Assembly (NCBI RefSeq): GCF_031877795.1
Contig: NC_133932.1
Span: 40,004,180 to 40,068,179 of the forward strand
Source: Strix aluco
Lineage: Eukaryota > Chordata > Aves > Strigiformes > Strigidae
Reading direction: 5' to 3'
Length of the DNA stretch: 64,000 nt
Part shown: one piece after another, positions 35,401-49,175 of the stretch
Numbering within the stretch: position 1 is the first letter of the stretch
Layout: each line of letters begins with the position of its first letter
Notes under the pieces: generated by a model
Told to the model about the DNA's origin: nothing
Database searches by the model: none
What the model saw: only the letters and a program-made list of their open reading frames with translations
Program-made: the position numbers and the translations under genes

Positions 35401-38400
35401 GTTGCTTATTTTAACTGTATGTGATTTTTGTACATAATATGCTGGCATAGAGGGTTTTTTAATTGTGCTTGAATGAAGAAGGGTGACTGTCCAAGCATCT
35501 GGTTTTTTGCAGTTACTGAGCAAGTAGCCAATAATGTAACTGGGAGATCTGCATTCTCTTCCTATTTGCCACTCTGGTTTTTGTAACTAAACGTGCACTA
35601 AGGGCTATTTTCTTTTTTTGCTTTGGTTTTATTTTCATTTACGCTTCTTGTTCTCAGTCCTGCAAAGTGATCCATGCAAGGGCCATGTGTCTGCAGCAAT
35701 AATGTGAGTGGATCATTTTGTGGAGGCTGGGAGTAAATAATAAGTTTAACCCTACAGCCATTCCCTGCACTAAGCCAGTTGTTGAGAACTGCAGAGGGAT
35801 GGTGCATTACCGTAGCATTTATAGAAGCAGTATATAGTTTTGCATGGCTCTTCCAAATGACCAAACGAGGATGGGGAAAGGGATGTTCCTTTCCTGAAGA
35901 ACCCTCTGAAGTAAACCCAAAGCTGTATGATCTAAGAAGTTGAGACTCCAGCAGGGTAAGCTGGCTCTACGGATAGATGCTGTAGATTAAACCAATTTTT
36001 CAAATCTGATGCCTTTTAAGTTTCGATTTTTTACTGGAAGATAAAGACCTTCCCCATTCCTTAGCTGTATGCCAATATCATACACTCCCACCTGGAAGAA
36101 AACCAAGACCCACTGAAAGATCATTTGGTGGTTTTGCTCCCTTCCCTGTATTTTTATCAGAAGTCTGCCCAACACAAGTAGATCTCTACAATTTCTACCT
36201 CTAGTATATCCCTGGCCTGCCTCTACCTGTTTGGTCCCCTAAGACATCAGCTCTTTTTTAGGATATTTGTGCCTGTAACAAATGACAGGTGTGCAATAAT
36301 ACCACGTTCCTGTATCATCTTTTTGCTAGACTGCAAGCAGTTCTTGCAGGTTTTCCTATCCCTGATCCTTTGCTCCTTTGAATATTCCAGGTTGTGCTGA
36401 GCTGCCTTATAATGACCATTGACCAATGATCTGTTGCACCGTGTGTCACTGCATGGGCAGTCCTTTTTTGTGGAGAGGATGGGCTCTGATTCTAAGAGTA
36501 TGCAAGCAGAAACTTCTCTGTTACTTTTCTAGTTTGCACAAATACAGCTTTATCTTATTTCTGTTCTTCCATTGAATCTCCTCAGATCCATAATTCATTT
36601 TTAAAGGCCAATGATTTTGATCTGGAATTTTTAATGCTCTGTTCCAGGACTTTTTTTTTTTCAGCTTTAAGGTGAAAGATATGGGTTGAAGTTTTTATTG
36701 GTACGGCATAATAAAGAATTCATTTGATTAAGATGGTATGATCCGTAGTACATGCATGCAAAAGCCAAGCCCTGAAAAGCAAAGCCCCAGCTGATGGCAG
36801 AGCTCTGTTCCTTAATGCGTGTTGCCTTGCCATGCACTACAGAAGAGACGCTACTGTTGTTAATTCTTGTCCTCAGAGGTACCTGTCTTCTCTCATTGAC
36901 TATCCACCTGCCCTTCTACAAGTCCTATTTCCTGAGCTGCTTTCTCCTGTTGAACCAGCCGGTATCAGACATCACAACTGCACGTACTGGAGAAGCAGAA
37001 GCCGTCGGCAGTGGGGTGTATGGACAAGGGTAGGTTAATGGGGCAGCATGTCGCCAACAGTGTTTGACATCCAGCACTGTGTAAGGTAGCTGTGGAAGTG
37101 GAAGAAAAGGTTTGCTACTTAGATGAAGCATAGGGAATGTTGTTAGGTGGTTTGTTTCTGTACTAAGCAGTTCACGTCGCAGTGACCTTTAGGCTGTGGG
37201 AGCTTCTTACACATCCTCTCTTTAAATTGTAAACACAGTAGGAAGTTGACTGTGGTGCTGGTGGCATTTTGTGGGTGTAGCTCTTCTATATTCTTTAATC
37301 TCATGTATTCCACTCTTTTTCTTCCAATACTGCATCGATATATTTTGAAAACCAGGCTGGAATTCTATAAAAGCAAGGCCATGTCCTCAACATCAGACAC
37401 AATCAGCTGCTGCACTGGGAGTGAATTCATGTTTCGGATACACTATGCTCCTGACTACAGTTACATTGGGCAGAGGGCTTTTTGGGGGGAGCAACAGGTG
37501 AATGCACTTTCTACATACTTCTAAAACAGGAATCTGTTCCTGAGAGGCTTGACAGACGGAGTGCATCTATGAAACAAAACTTAATGTAAGTATAACAGAT
37601 TTTTTTAGGTAGATATAAGCTTAATAACTGTGGTATGGGTTAATGAAGTACTCTTCCAGATTTTGCCACCCTATGGATTCACATCTATGCACCTATAATA
37701 TTTTACATTTATGTATGTATGTTGGAGTCCAACACTCTCTGACCGTGTTCTTTTAGATATCCAAGATGTGGAGGGTGGAACGTTTAATATCAACTTTACT
37801 TACCTGAAGGTAGTTGTTAAGTGGGATTTCTGATTTAGCAACATGATACAGATTATACTGAAAACACAACATGATACAAATGTGAGTGACACTAAGCAAA
37901 ATAGAGCAATTGCAGGACACGGTTCAAGCACAATGCCAATATGATCTCCATTAGCAATCTCTGTAATATGCTCACTGTCACGATGCTGGGCATCCCCAGT
38001 GGCTGGTGAGGGTTAAAGCCAGCTTAAGCCCATTGTTCTCTTCTAAATGCTTTTGTTAGTTGTTTAGTGTGGGGCTGAGCTATGGATTCATTCTCCCTAT
38101 GCTGGTCTGTCTCACTCAGGGAGCTGTTTACAACACCAGTTGATCCACTCAACTGTTGATAGCTATTATTCTAAAACAAAGGCCACCCTCTGATCCCCTT
38201 TGTGCTGAGCTAAAGTCAGTTTGCTTTGCAACAGCTGTGGTCAGTCACACCCTGTGTTACTTCCCAGGCTTCACAGGTACATCACCCCTACCCATCTCCA
38301 CTGAGCCTTCTTCCCTTCTCAGGGTTTATTGATCAGTCACAGTAATATCATATATATCGGTATATCATACGATACATGGTATAATATCAATATATTTTAT

Positions 38401-41400
38401 ACATATATATAAATGCCCTATAACGCCAACATCATTACGTTCCTGCCGTGATAAAGGTGTGTGCCAAAGAGGCAGGATTGCGGTGGGCTGTATGGTGAGT
38501 TTGCTGGGGCTGGAGCTGTGCCACCTGAGGTGGTGTGGCTGGAGCAGGCATTCCTGCTCACTGCTGGAAAGGCAAAGAACATTGCTTCCTAAGGCATTTG
38601 CTAGAAAGCGGACTACCAAAAGCAGATGCCACCTTGCCATCTGTGGTGAATGCCTGTGCACAGACACTGGCACAGAACTGATGTGATATAACGAGCAGGC
38701 TTCCAGGGGACTGATTGTGAAGAATGGAACAGAGCACAGTTGATTCTGACGACAGGTTGTTTTTCTTTTCTTTGCTGTGACTTGTGATGTGAACTGCCTT
38801 TGGTTTTCATCTTGCTGATGTAGGGCAATGTTTGCAAAAGCCAGATTCAGCAGTGGCCTAGTTGTCTTGTGACATCTCTTTTTATTTACTTGTCCAATAA
38901 AGTTACAAGTGGCTACATGCTAGTAGTTGCTCCACTTAAGAGGAAAATCAGTAGAAGAAAGAAACTAGGCAGGGTTTAAGAACATGTATGAATCTCCTCC
39001 CACCCTGGCTGCAGTGAAGTACAAACTCTACAAGTATTTTCAGGAAAATGCTATTTCTTGTATGCTTCCCATCAGCTCAGAGCTCCTTGTTAAAAGTAAG
39101 AAATGGCTAACTCCTTTTTTCCCATCTTTTAATTCTGCTGTAGCAAAGTTACATAGTCTAGACTAAAGCTGGAAGCTGCTGCATCTTTTAACTGTAGATC
39201 TCTACCATGCAGATACACTTAAGTATGCTGTTACAGGCTGCTTCTTCCAGTCCATGGAGAAAAGGCTCTCATGGCAGTGGTTTGGGCTCTGCCCTGGCAT
39301 TCCTGTTTCCCCCATCAGCCTGGGGAAGTCTGAGCCCTTTCATGGTGGTTTCCAAAAAGGAGGACAATGCTGTGCTTTATTCCATCTGGTCAAAGCTCTC
39401 TAGCCAGGCAGGACTCATGGAGCAGAATGAGGCCTGCAGCTTATTTGGTCATCAAACATTTCCATTTACGTGGTGATATTTAAGAAGATGGGTTTATTTG
39501 AGCTAAATCCTGTTCAGACCATTGCGATGACTGGGGCGTGCAAAATTGTCTCCTTAGCAATTAGCAGCCAGAAAATAGCCCCATACAGCTGATATAGTTA
39601 CTCTTACCTCTTTGTAGGCAAGAGAGGACAGTAGACGGAGGACTGCAAACCTAACAACCACTGTCTTTGCACTTTGCCTCTGTCCAGCAAAGCGGGTTTG
39701 CAGGTTGCAGAAGTGGGGCTCACTGTGCCACAGGGCTGAGCCTGAGGCTTCCTGGGGAAAAAACCTTCCCATTGCAGTTACTCCTCTCTTCACACAACCT
39801 CTGCAAGTGTCATGTTTGAGTAAACGAGGCCAACTTGTTTTATGCACAAGTGGGCTTTTTTCCAGCTGTAAGGCGTTACTTTAAGCAACTGCACAAAACT
39901 CTCTCTCCCTTTGTTCGGTCTTTTTCCTTGATTTGCTGCTTTGTTCCTCCCATGTTACACCCAGCACATAATCATGTAATTCCCATCATTTACAAAGCTT
40001 TACTCCAAATCTCCAGTATTTTAAAGGCCTATATTAACTTTTTTCTTTTTTTAAGAACTTGAAGGTTTTCAGTACAGACCATTTATTGGGGTTATAATGG
40101 TATAATCTGTCACAAAGATGGGGAAGCATTGCTTGCTCTCTCTGCCAGCAGGTAAGTTCAGAGTGAGACTCACTATCAGAATATGATAAAAAAGTTTGCC
40201 TGACAAATCCCATATTTCTTATCTGATGAATTTAATGTTAATGGCTCTCTAAAGGATGGAGAAGACCTTCTCAGACTGCATAGAAATGCTTCCATGAATG
40301 AGCACTTGAATATTCTGCACCTGTGAGGTGTGGACAAGACACAACCATGTGCTGTGGAGTGAAACCTTGTCTTTTTGGGGAAGGGAATTTGCTCAGACCA
40401 GGGTTAGTTCCCTGTCAGATGGGAACAAAAAACCATCTCTCTCCCACCCCTGGCCCAGAACCACAGCAAGATGGGAAACCTGCAAACTTGCTATTTCCTG
40501 AGACTATGCACTCTTGCTGGCAGCTGTACAAGAAGGCAGTTGGCCTATCTAAATTAAGTACCGCACATAATGGAACATAAATTATTGCTGTTAACTCCAA
40601 TGCGATAACATGGTTAGGGAGAACAAATTGCACTAAAGCAATATGGTTTTTTTCTTACTCTCAAAGGGATCTCAGTGGAGCAATGTCTGGAGCTAATATT
40701 AGGTCTGGGAATTTCACAGGCACTAATAGGATTAGGCACGTGACTTCCTTTCCAGTCTGATGGGGACCAAGTGTTTAATTCCCTTGGGCTTCTCTGAGAT
40801 TTACTTGCTCCCACTCAAGATGTAAAACAAAACAAAATATCATAACTTCATATAGTACCTTTACAAAAATGAAATAATAGAATTATACTCTTCCACTCAC
40901 AAGAGGAAACCTGTTCTCACCAACAACTCATGTGGCAGGAGGGTTCAAGCTTAGTCACTCAGCTTCAGTTTGGTGCTTAGGGCAAGGTTCACGGCGCCTT
41001 TCCGTCTTCAGGCAAGCTGAAAAAGACAGGGTCTTAAAAGCAGTGAAAGCTTGTTTGCAAGTGCTGCTAGAGGACTCTGGATGTAAGTAGCATCATCTGT
41101 TAGAAGTATTTACTGCCTTATTATTTGGGGGGCAGTGGTGGTCAGAGGAAGACCTGATGAAAGATCTCATTGTCCTTTTTCTCCTGTCAATAATATCTTT
41201 TGTTTTATAGCTCTCTTAGTAGTTTTATTACTTAAGAACGCCAACGTCTAATAGGATCCAACCCTGAAATAGAAACCTGTGATAGAAAAAGCCTGTGCTG
41301 CCTGGATGTCTTTGTGATCTCAAAACTTATAGTACTGTTGTGTCTCTGGTTGCTTAGTCCTCCTTCTCTGTGAAATCACATACACGCTGAAACTAAGAGG

Positions 41401-44400
41401 TGGCGACTGTCAGTTTAACTCCTTGGGAGGGGTACTGCTATCATGGCATTTAAGGCATCAGGCCTTTTCTTCAAAAGTGAAGGCTAGTGCTAACAGAGCA
41501 TCTTACCCTTGGTGGTGTAAGAAAAAAGTCTCCTCCTAATGGGAGTCACTCCTGTGAATGATTCAGATACCAAAAACCACACTCCATGCCTGCTCCCATG
41601 CGTGAAAACATCTGATGTCTTCATAACTACATTCCAGTGCGCATGCAAAAGCTGTCCTCTCTCCACCCAAACTCAAGATGATGAGTTTGGTTATACCTGT
41701 CACGTCACTGCAGAATGCAATTCTACTGATCCAGAGCAGGGAAAAAAAGTGGAGAATTCTTATCTGAATATTTACCTCCAGGCTTATTGTGATTGCTTTC
41801 TGGGCCTCTTCTTCAGACTCCATTATTCTTGTAGTACTTCCATTCTGCCACCCAGGGAGGACATGCCTAAGGTAAGCTTGCAAGGAGATCTCATTTGTAA
41901 TTCATACCACATTTTAATTTAATAACTAATAGCTTTTGACATGCTAATTTTGAAATGATCTCTCCCTTGATGAATTCAGAGACGAGTATTTAAATAATAG
42001 TGTAACTCACCTTCAGATTCCCTCCTCCCCTCTTCTCATCAATTTTCAATTATACCTTGGACGTGTGAGCTCTTCCCCAGGCTGGTGTGATGGACAAACA
42101 GAGATCCTTATTGCCTAGAAAATCAAATTAGAGATTTTATGGTCTAGCTCTTACCAACTTCACCCATACTCTTCAGAAGCTAGTCCTAAGCAGGAAGATA
42201 AACAAAGAGAAGTAACAACCCAGAACTACTCTGTTACAATATGTTTGTGCAAAACCATTAGTTGGTAAAGGTTTATTTTATTAATGTTTCCTGTAATGAG
42301 TTTTTTAAAGTGACTTCTAGAAATGACCACACATCTATGTCTCTAATAGTGTATTTAGTGAATAAAATCATGAATATATGCTGGAGGAAAGGGTTGTCTT
42401 TTGTCCGGTCTGTACAGTCCCCAGCTGAGGGTGTATGGGTGTGTGGAGCACAGTGTAGAGCTATTAAAACGAATTAAGTAACAGTCATTTACCTCCTGAG
42501 CTGTGAACAGGGAACTCTTTGGCTGTGGCACAGGTTCAATCAACCATGGTCTGTTTAAGCCCCCAGGTCAGGTCACGACAGGTTGTGTGTATCTGGCAAT
42601 GCAGTCGCCTTGCTAGTGGTGATACCAAAGCCCCTGTACTTGAGTTGTGCATGGGAATATCCTGTGGTGGTGGTTTACCTCCCTCTTCTCCAAAGTATGG
42701 CCAGCGTTCAAATTTTATCTTTCTGTGCTTCTAACTCCTCCTCTCAGGGTAGTATAACTTTCCAGACAAACAAGAAATAAGCCCTTTTCTTCTGAGGTCT
42801 TCAGTCTCAAGTGGAAATTCAAAACTACCTTGGGGTGTGACTACTCTGGGACTCTGCCTTGGACTCTCTCCCACTCATACTCTTGGCATAAATGAGAATA
42901 AACAAGCCTTCTCTCTCCTGAGCTAGGATAATTGCTTTCAATTTTCATGCAGTAAGAGCTGACTATCTCACAACAGCTACTATGACAGGGCTGGATAGTA
43001 TGAAAAAAGGGAGCTGCTAAGGGAGCAGGTTTGAGGTGGGTGATACAGAGAAGATGCATCCATGAAATGCTGAAGAGTGATGGATGCTATCAATTTGGAT
43101 CTTGACATTCAAGACCAGCTAATTAGCCCAAGTGCCTCCCTGCTGGCAGTTAAAGTGTTTCTGTTTTGCAGCTTGGGTCCAGGATTGACCCCCTGAAAAT
43201 ACTCAGAGCTACAGGAACTCCTGGGGTTTAAGGGCCTTCTCTGTCTGCTGGCACCTGACCTCGTTTCTGCCTGTGCTGGAAGCGTGCTGACTGAAAAGTC
43301 GTTTGGGTATCAGCAGAGCTGTAAAAGGCTCTAAGATCACTGCAGTATTACTAGTTAGTTTCTAAGTAAGTTTGAGTGACTCAGGAAATGGATATAAATG
43401 ACCTGCTAGGGGGAGAAGAAAAGGAGGCAAATATAGTGGTGGCTCAGCTGTAAACATGACCAGGTTGAATTCCTCTGCTCTTTAGTATTAGCTTGGAGTA
43501 AGAGCTGTCACGTCTACTTTTTCCTCTTCTTTCTTTTATTTTGTTCGTGTCATATAAGGGGAGAAAACAGTTGTTTGCACCATTAGACACTTGACATCAT
43601 CATCTTTGATAATGATGTTCATACTTTCATACTCAAAATCTCATACTTTGAACTTGTTGTTCTTTACCAAGGTGCATAAGTGTACTTGTAATGTACTCAG
43701 CATTTGTGAGTTCAAATGCCTTTCTCTCGTGCCTGCAAGGTGAATCTACCTCTGAGAATTCAAACACGCTGCCTTTTTGTAGCAACTTCCCTGGATGAGT
43801 AGGATTTTTGAGAGCTATTCAAAGGAAGCTGTTTGGGAGGGAGGAATGTCTGTCTTAAGGAGTGCGAGAAAGAAAGGCATTGCCAGGAAAGGAGATTTCT
43901 TTGAGTCCCAGAAGATGAAGAGTGATGTTGAAAAGATTATGAAGGTTATGTCAGAGAAGTAGCATGCTACTGATCCTCCCTTCCAGGCTAGGTAGCGTCT
44001 CCCCCTCCTTGCTCCAGCTGCTCTGCCCTGGCTTGCTGGCCAGTTTTTCTGTAGACTCCTTCCTTAAATGATTTCTCTTTTCTGTTCTCTCCACTTCTTC
44101 AGGCTCTTAGCTTTTCCTGACACTTCTTGAAAATCTTCGATCCCACATTTCAACCTTGTCCCTCTGGTTTGTCTTGGTGGTCATTTAGGGGTTTCAGAAC
44201 AAGGACACAGCTTTTCAGCAAAGTTACTGCAAAGTTACTGTCACTTCCTCTGCATTCCCCATCTTTTCATAACTCTGGTGATGGGGGGTAGTTCACACAA
44301 CACAGCATTTTCTGCTGCAGAAACACAGACAGACATCTGTGGATGGAATGAAAATGCTCTTGAACAGAGCTGGTATGAAAATGGGTTCCCCATGCTGGTT

Positions 44401-45959
44401 TTGTTGCTGTTAAACAAATTCTAGTCAATGATTCTTTCCCAATGATATGAAATAAAAAGCCCAAATTCTGATTATTATGTACACCTAATGACTTGTGGCT
44501 GACATACTAATTCAAAAAGACAAGGTGGCTTTTAAACTGTTAATTTTGGAAAAAGAATCCACCTTACAATATTATAAAAGAATTTTCCCAAATGTAAAAA
44601 TCATAACAGTTTTTTCTATGTTTCTGCACTAATTCGTGAAATTAGTTAATTAAAAACAGGCTTTCTTATGGAAAACTCATTCAGTTAAAAATAATCATCT
44701 GACTGCATGAAGAAGAGTTTTATTCATTATGACCCAAAGAGAGACAAAAAGTATGCTTCCAGCATTAATTTTTACTTTCTTTCATACACAAATTCATTAA
44801 CCGTAGAGTGAATCCACCATATTTTTTTTTCTGGTAGTACAATAGGGTGAAAAGCCATTGCTAAGCTGATATCAAATGCATACCTCAATAACTTCTGGTT
44901 TCAATGTTAGGGTCACCCTAACATCTCAAAGTCTAAGGAAAGAAATGAAAGTACTTAAAGTGTACAGGAATTAATTCAATTAATTATTTAATGGGGCAAA
45001 CACACTGTGTCTCATTTTTACCGTGGTTTGACTGACAGGAATGATCTGAAAATATATGTAGAAGTACTGTCTGTTGACAGAGGTTCGTGTCTGTGCCGGA
45101 GCGCTGTTCACTGCTGGGCCACAAGCTGGCGGCACTAGACTACGCGGTTTGGTGCCAGTTTTCTGACTGCCGTCTGCAAACTGAAATGAAAACATAAAAC
45201 TCTACATTTGCTTCTATAGCTGATTCCTTGAATAATTCTTCCTTTGGGATAAGGTTTCCTTCAGTACTTCTATAAAACTTAGTTACAGTTAATACATAGA
45301 ATTTTTTAATCCCAAACGCTTTAGAGGGTGAATGAGAGGAGCAACTGCAGGCCATCTCAGTGGAAGCCCATGAACTTCAATATCCATTTCTCCCAAAATA
45401 TTAATTACCAAAAGTATCAAAGGAAAAAGTGAGAAATCTCTAGAAGCAAGGTTTTTTCTTTTAACCTTATTGGAAAAATACCTTTAAACTTTTCCCATAG
45501 GTAGAAGTTAATGCTCATCTTGAAGAAGGAGGCTTTCTGTAGCAATTCCTTCTGAATTTTTCATTCCAAACCTCACTACTGTCCAGATAATGATAAAGCT
45601 GAACCTTCTGTCTATAAAGTTTCTCTCTGTAACCATTTTCAGGTCAGACAGGATTTGAACTTTTGGCAAAATACCAGATGTGTAAGCTATCGCCTACCAT
45701 TTCACCCTGTTCATCTGTCTACAGGTTCTGTTTTAAGTAGTGGTGATAATATGCAAAGTCAGGGTATTGTTTCATGAATATCTCTGGCATAATCCTACAC
45801 TAAGCCATCTCAGGGAAACCAACCCTATCTGTTAAATGACTAGTTGTAAAACAAGAAGAGCTGGGCACAGGGTAACTGGAACTTATTTTTGTGCCTGCAT
45901 TGAAAAGCTCTGGGAAGACACCTTCAAGACTCTCCATGTAATTGAGAGTTGGCATAACG
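35401..45959. other. Intergenic sequence between AGPAT3 and TRAPPC10 (left part)
   Basis: I recognise no conserved gene here. ORFs are short and resemble no known family. The longest open stretch on + is 41539-41922 (127 codons), which runs across a good splice donor near 41874. Low-complexity AT sequence lies at about 38341-38412. A CpG-dotted patch (45085-45180) and a weak tRNA-like stretch (about 45641-45707, -) are noted as findings. Non-coding RNA exons or enhancers could be present but cannot be called. Confidence 0.6.
38341..38412. repeat. AT-rich simple sequence
   Basis: This is an imperfect TATA/CATATA repeat in intergenic DNA, including several short ATAT runs and tatcata/gatacat variants. 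Confidence 0.75.
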
Positions 45960-46503
45960 GTCTGGCTGGGATGGAGTTAGCTTTCTTCATAGTGGCTCAT
46001 ATAGCACTGTGTTTCAAATTTGTGGCTAAAATGGTGTTTCTAACACACTAACATTTTGGCTGTTGCTGAACAGAGCTTGCACAACATCAAGGCTTCCTCT
46101 TTTCCTACTCCTCCTCCAGGGAGTAGGTTGAGGTGGGCAAGAGACTGGGAGGGGACATAGCTGGGACAGCTGACCCCAACTGGCCAAAGGGCTTTTCCAT
46201 ACCATACAATACCCTAACATCATGCTCAGCAGTAAAAGCTAGGGTAGAGGAAGACAGGGGGACATTTCTGGCTTCCAAGGTGGCTGCTGTTCAGAGACTG
46301 GCTGGGCACTGGTCTGCTTGTGGGAGTGGTGAGAAATTTCCTTTTCTTCATATTTTGCGCCTCTCCTTCACCCATTAAACTGTCTTTGTCTCAACCCACA
46401 TGTTTTCTCACTTTTATTCTTTCTCTTTTCTCCCCCTGTCCTGCTGGGGATGGTGGGGTGAGTGAGTGGCTGTGTGGCTGCTGGCCAGGGTCAACCCATG
46501 ACA
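45960..46503 (+). mobile_element. Solo LTR of an ERVL-like avian endogenous retrovirus
   Basis: Several blocks match an LTR I know as widespread in birds: gctgggatggagtta near the left end, gggacagctgaccccaactg with ggccaaagg, catcatgctcag, attaaactgtctttgtctca with acccaca, and gtgagtgagtggctgtgtgg before a terminal gaca. Sense is +. ATTAAA at 46374-46379 is the expected polyadenylation signal. The TATA region usually reads tatataaagctggg, and here it is degraded to agtaaaagctaggg. The left boundary is approximate because the first bases do not match well. No internal viral genes or second LTR are visible, so this is a solo LTR left by recombination. The class III (ERVL) assignment is from memory. 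Confidence 0.82.
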
Positions 46504-48546
46504 TGAAACAGAAAGAAATGCTGTAGTGTGGTCAGATGTAGAGAATAAAGATATGCTTTTTCATGAAAAATCTTTATTTGGAGGCCACCAAATGGGAGCA
46601 GTGGGATATGTGGATTAGAGGGAACAAGGAATTTTACATTCAAGACTGTTATTGCTAGCAAATCCTGGGATCCTAGGATCTACCATGATACTCCTGGGCC
46701 TCCATTATCTTAAAGGCTATCAGGCAGTCAGACAAAACTGGAGAGAGGGAATCAAATTACACTGTGGACACTGCTGGCTTTGTATTCATCCTGATCAAAA
46801 CCTGGCATAGGAACTGTATTTTCCTCCTATTATACCTTTGCCTGCTGGGGACAGTTTCCCTTCCTCAACACCTTTCTCTTTCTGTTTGTCTTCTTTTGTC
46901 TCTGCCTTCCCAAAATTGGACAGTTGGTATCATCTTCAAACTCAGCAGGAAGATTTTTCAAACATGGATTTCACCCTGTGATGAACATTCCGTCAAAACA
47001 TAGGGCAATTAGGGATTTTATTATTTAACTGCTTTCCTTCCTCTTCCCTGCTTCTTAAATATTTGAAAGAATTTCAACAAGGGTTGTCTCAGTAGGGACC
47101 TGAAGACTAATATCACATTTTAGGATTTAGTGTTATAACAATGAGCCAGGGTTTAATTAACCTTCTAGCTCTTTGGGAGACCTGAGACAGAAGATCCAGT
47201 TCCTTACAAAACTGCTGCTGCTTCTCTTGCCGTTATTGAGCTCATTAATCTTTCTGGTACTGCACTTAGCTACAGCTGTATTTTATTTTGGTCAAGTTAA
47301 AGTGCTAAATATTTTAGAGAGATAATGAAATTCCTTGTCCTGCCTTGCAGAGAATATAATTTAAACAAACCAGTAACAGAAGAGCTGGGGGAAAAAGAAG
47401 GAAATGGAAATTCAGGAGCAGAAAAAGGTGTGGGATATGTTGACCTCCCCTGTTTGCTTGACACCTGTGCCATGTGGGTTTGTACTTCAAAACACATGAT
47501 ATATAATAGAAGGGGACAATGAGAAATTTAACCCTTTATTTGTTTACATTAACCACTGTACAATATACACATATGGCACATCTGAAACCAGTTTCTTTCT
47601 CTGAAACAATCCCCACCTTTCAAGTCAGACTTCATTCCTCCTCCAGGAGGGAGAGTTCCCAAAAGCCACAGAAACTTCCCATGAAACTGGCCTAACCTAC
47701 AACGAACCATGTAACATGATTTATGTTATACTGATGGGATTTCCTGACAGCAGTGACTATTTGGTGTATAAATCTCTAAGTCATCAATGAGAAGAAACAT
47801 TACAGCAGAACATTAACAACTGCAACCATGCAAAATTGTCATGGAGAAAATTTTAAGTTCTCTTTGATATCTTATAAATCCCATTGCAGGGAGAAGTTGT
47901 GAAATGAGGGGAAAGTGACCTGGCTGCAAGATGAGAGAGCATATACAAAATAAAAGTAGGAAGAATAAACACCAGCTATTGCTACTGAAAGTGTTAACCA
48001 AAGTGCAGTTAAGCAAAGTTAGCATGAAGAGCGGAGTCTGCATTTTCATATGTAGGGAGTTGAACACCTTGTTCTGAAAGAGAGAGAGTCCATTTTTTCC
48101 CAGGGTTGTTTTTCCTAGCTAGTGTGTTCTCATGCACCCAGAGCCCTGTTCCCGTAAACATCCACCGAAGGGAGTCGACAGCATGTGCTATGGCCACTGT
48201 GGAGCCAGTACGCCTCTGATGGCTGTGCGCAGACACCAGACTGTGGAACAGGGATGAAAGGAAGGGCTGGTGTGCACTTCTGCCCATGCCAACCTGCAAT
48301 TCAGTGGAAGCTGATATGCACACAGACTTGGAAAACAGAAAATTCTTCTTGGTCTAATAACATATATGCTGTCTTTTCATCCAGTCATAAAGATGCCTCC
48401 TAATCTGCTCCTTTTATACCGCACCTCAAAGCCAAGATCCATCCTACTGGTGACCTACTTGGGCATTGAGCCTATTGCAATGACAATGCTGATACTTAGA
48501 AGCAGCATTTGCACATGCTCTGGCTGGCTATAAACTGCCTCAAGTT
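46504..48546. other. Intergenic sequence between LTR and CR1
   Basis: I see nothing recognisable here. It is unique AT-rich sequence with short chance ORFs. Confidence 0.6.
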
Positions 48547-49175
48547 CACAGAATCACAGAATCGTCTAGGTTGGAAAAGACCTTGAAGATCATCCAGTCC
48601 AACTGTTAACCCAGCACTGACAGTTCCCAACTACACCATATCCCTAAGCACTATGTCAATCCGCCTCTTAAACACCTCCAGGGATGGGGACTCCACCACC
48701 TCCCTGGGCAGCCCATTCCAACACCTAACAACCCATTCTGTAAAGAAATGCTCCCTAATATCCAGTCTAAACCTTCCCTGGCGCAACTTGAGGCCATTAC
48801 CTCTTGTCCTGTCGCTTGTTACTTGGTTAAAGAGACTCATCCCCAGCTCTCTGTAACCTCCTTTCAGGTAGTTGTAGAGGGTGATGAGGTCTCCCCTCAA
48901 CCTCCTCTTCTCCAGACTAAACAACCCCAGTTCCCTCAGCCGCTCCTCGTACGACTTGTGCTCCAGACCCTTCACCAGCTTCGTTGCCCTTCTCTGGACA
49001 CGCTCGAGTAATTCAATGTCCTTTTTGTAGTGAGGGGCCCAAAACTGAACACAGTAATCGAGGTGCAGCCTCACCACCGGTAAGATCACTTCCCTGTCCC
49101 TGCTGGCCATGCTATTTCTGATGCAAGTCAGGATACCGTTGGCCTTCTTGGCCACCTGGGCACACTGCTGGCTGC
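48547..49175 (-). mobile_element. CR1 non-LTR retrotransposon, 5'-truncated, with open ORF2 tail
   Basis: On the - strand the fragment carries the ORF2 C-terminus, which begins with [14 protein letters not shown] and runs through [20 protein letters not shown] to [19 protein letters not shown]. The 3' UTR follows and ends in two CACAGAAT octamers (+ strand, 48547-48562). An open frame spans 49194-48631 (187 codons), though the first residues lie in flanking DNA. Compared with the copy at 18479 it lacks 12 nt near 49076 (in frame), which removes part of the usual LYSALVRP-type stretch. The high similarity between the two copies suggests one CR1 subfamily. Confidence 0.93.

Noticed and set aside
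37980..38340. Possible second LTR in intergenic DNA
   Set aside because: The texture suggested an LTR, but I could match no block to a known avian LTR, and no paired ends were visible.
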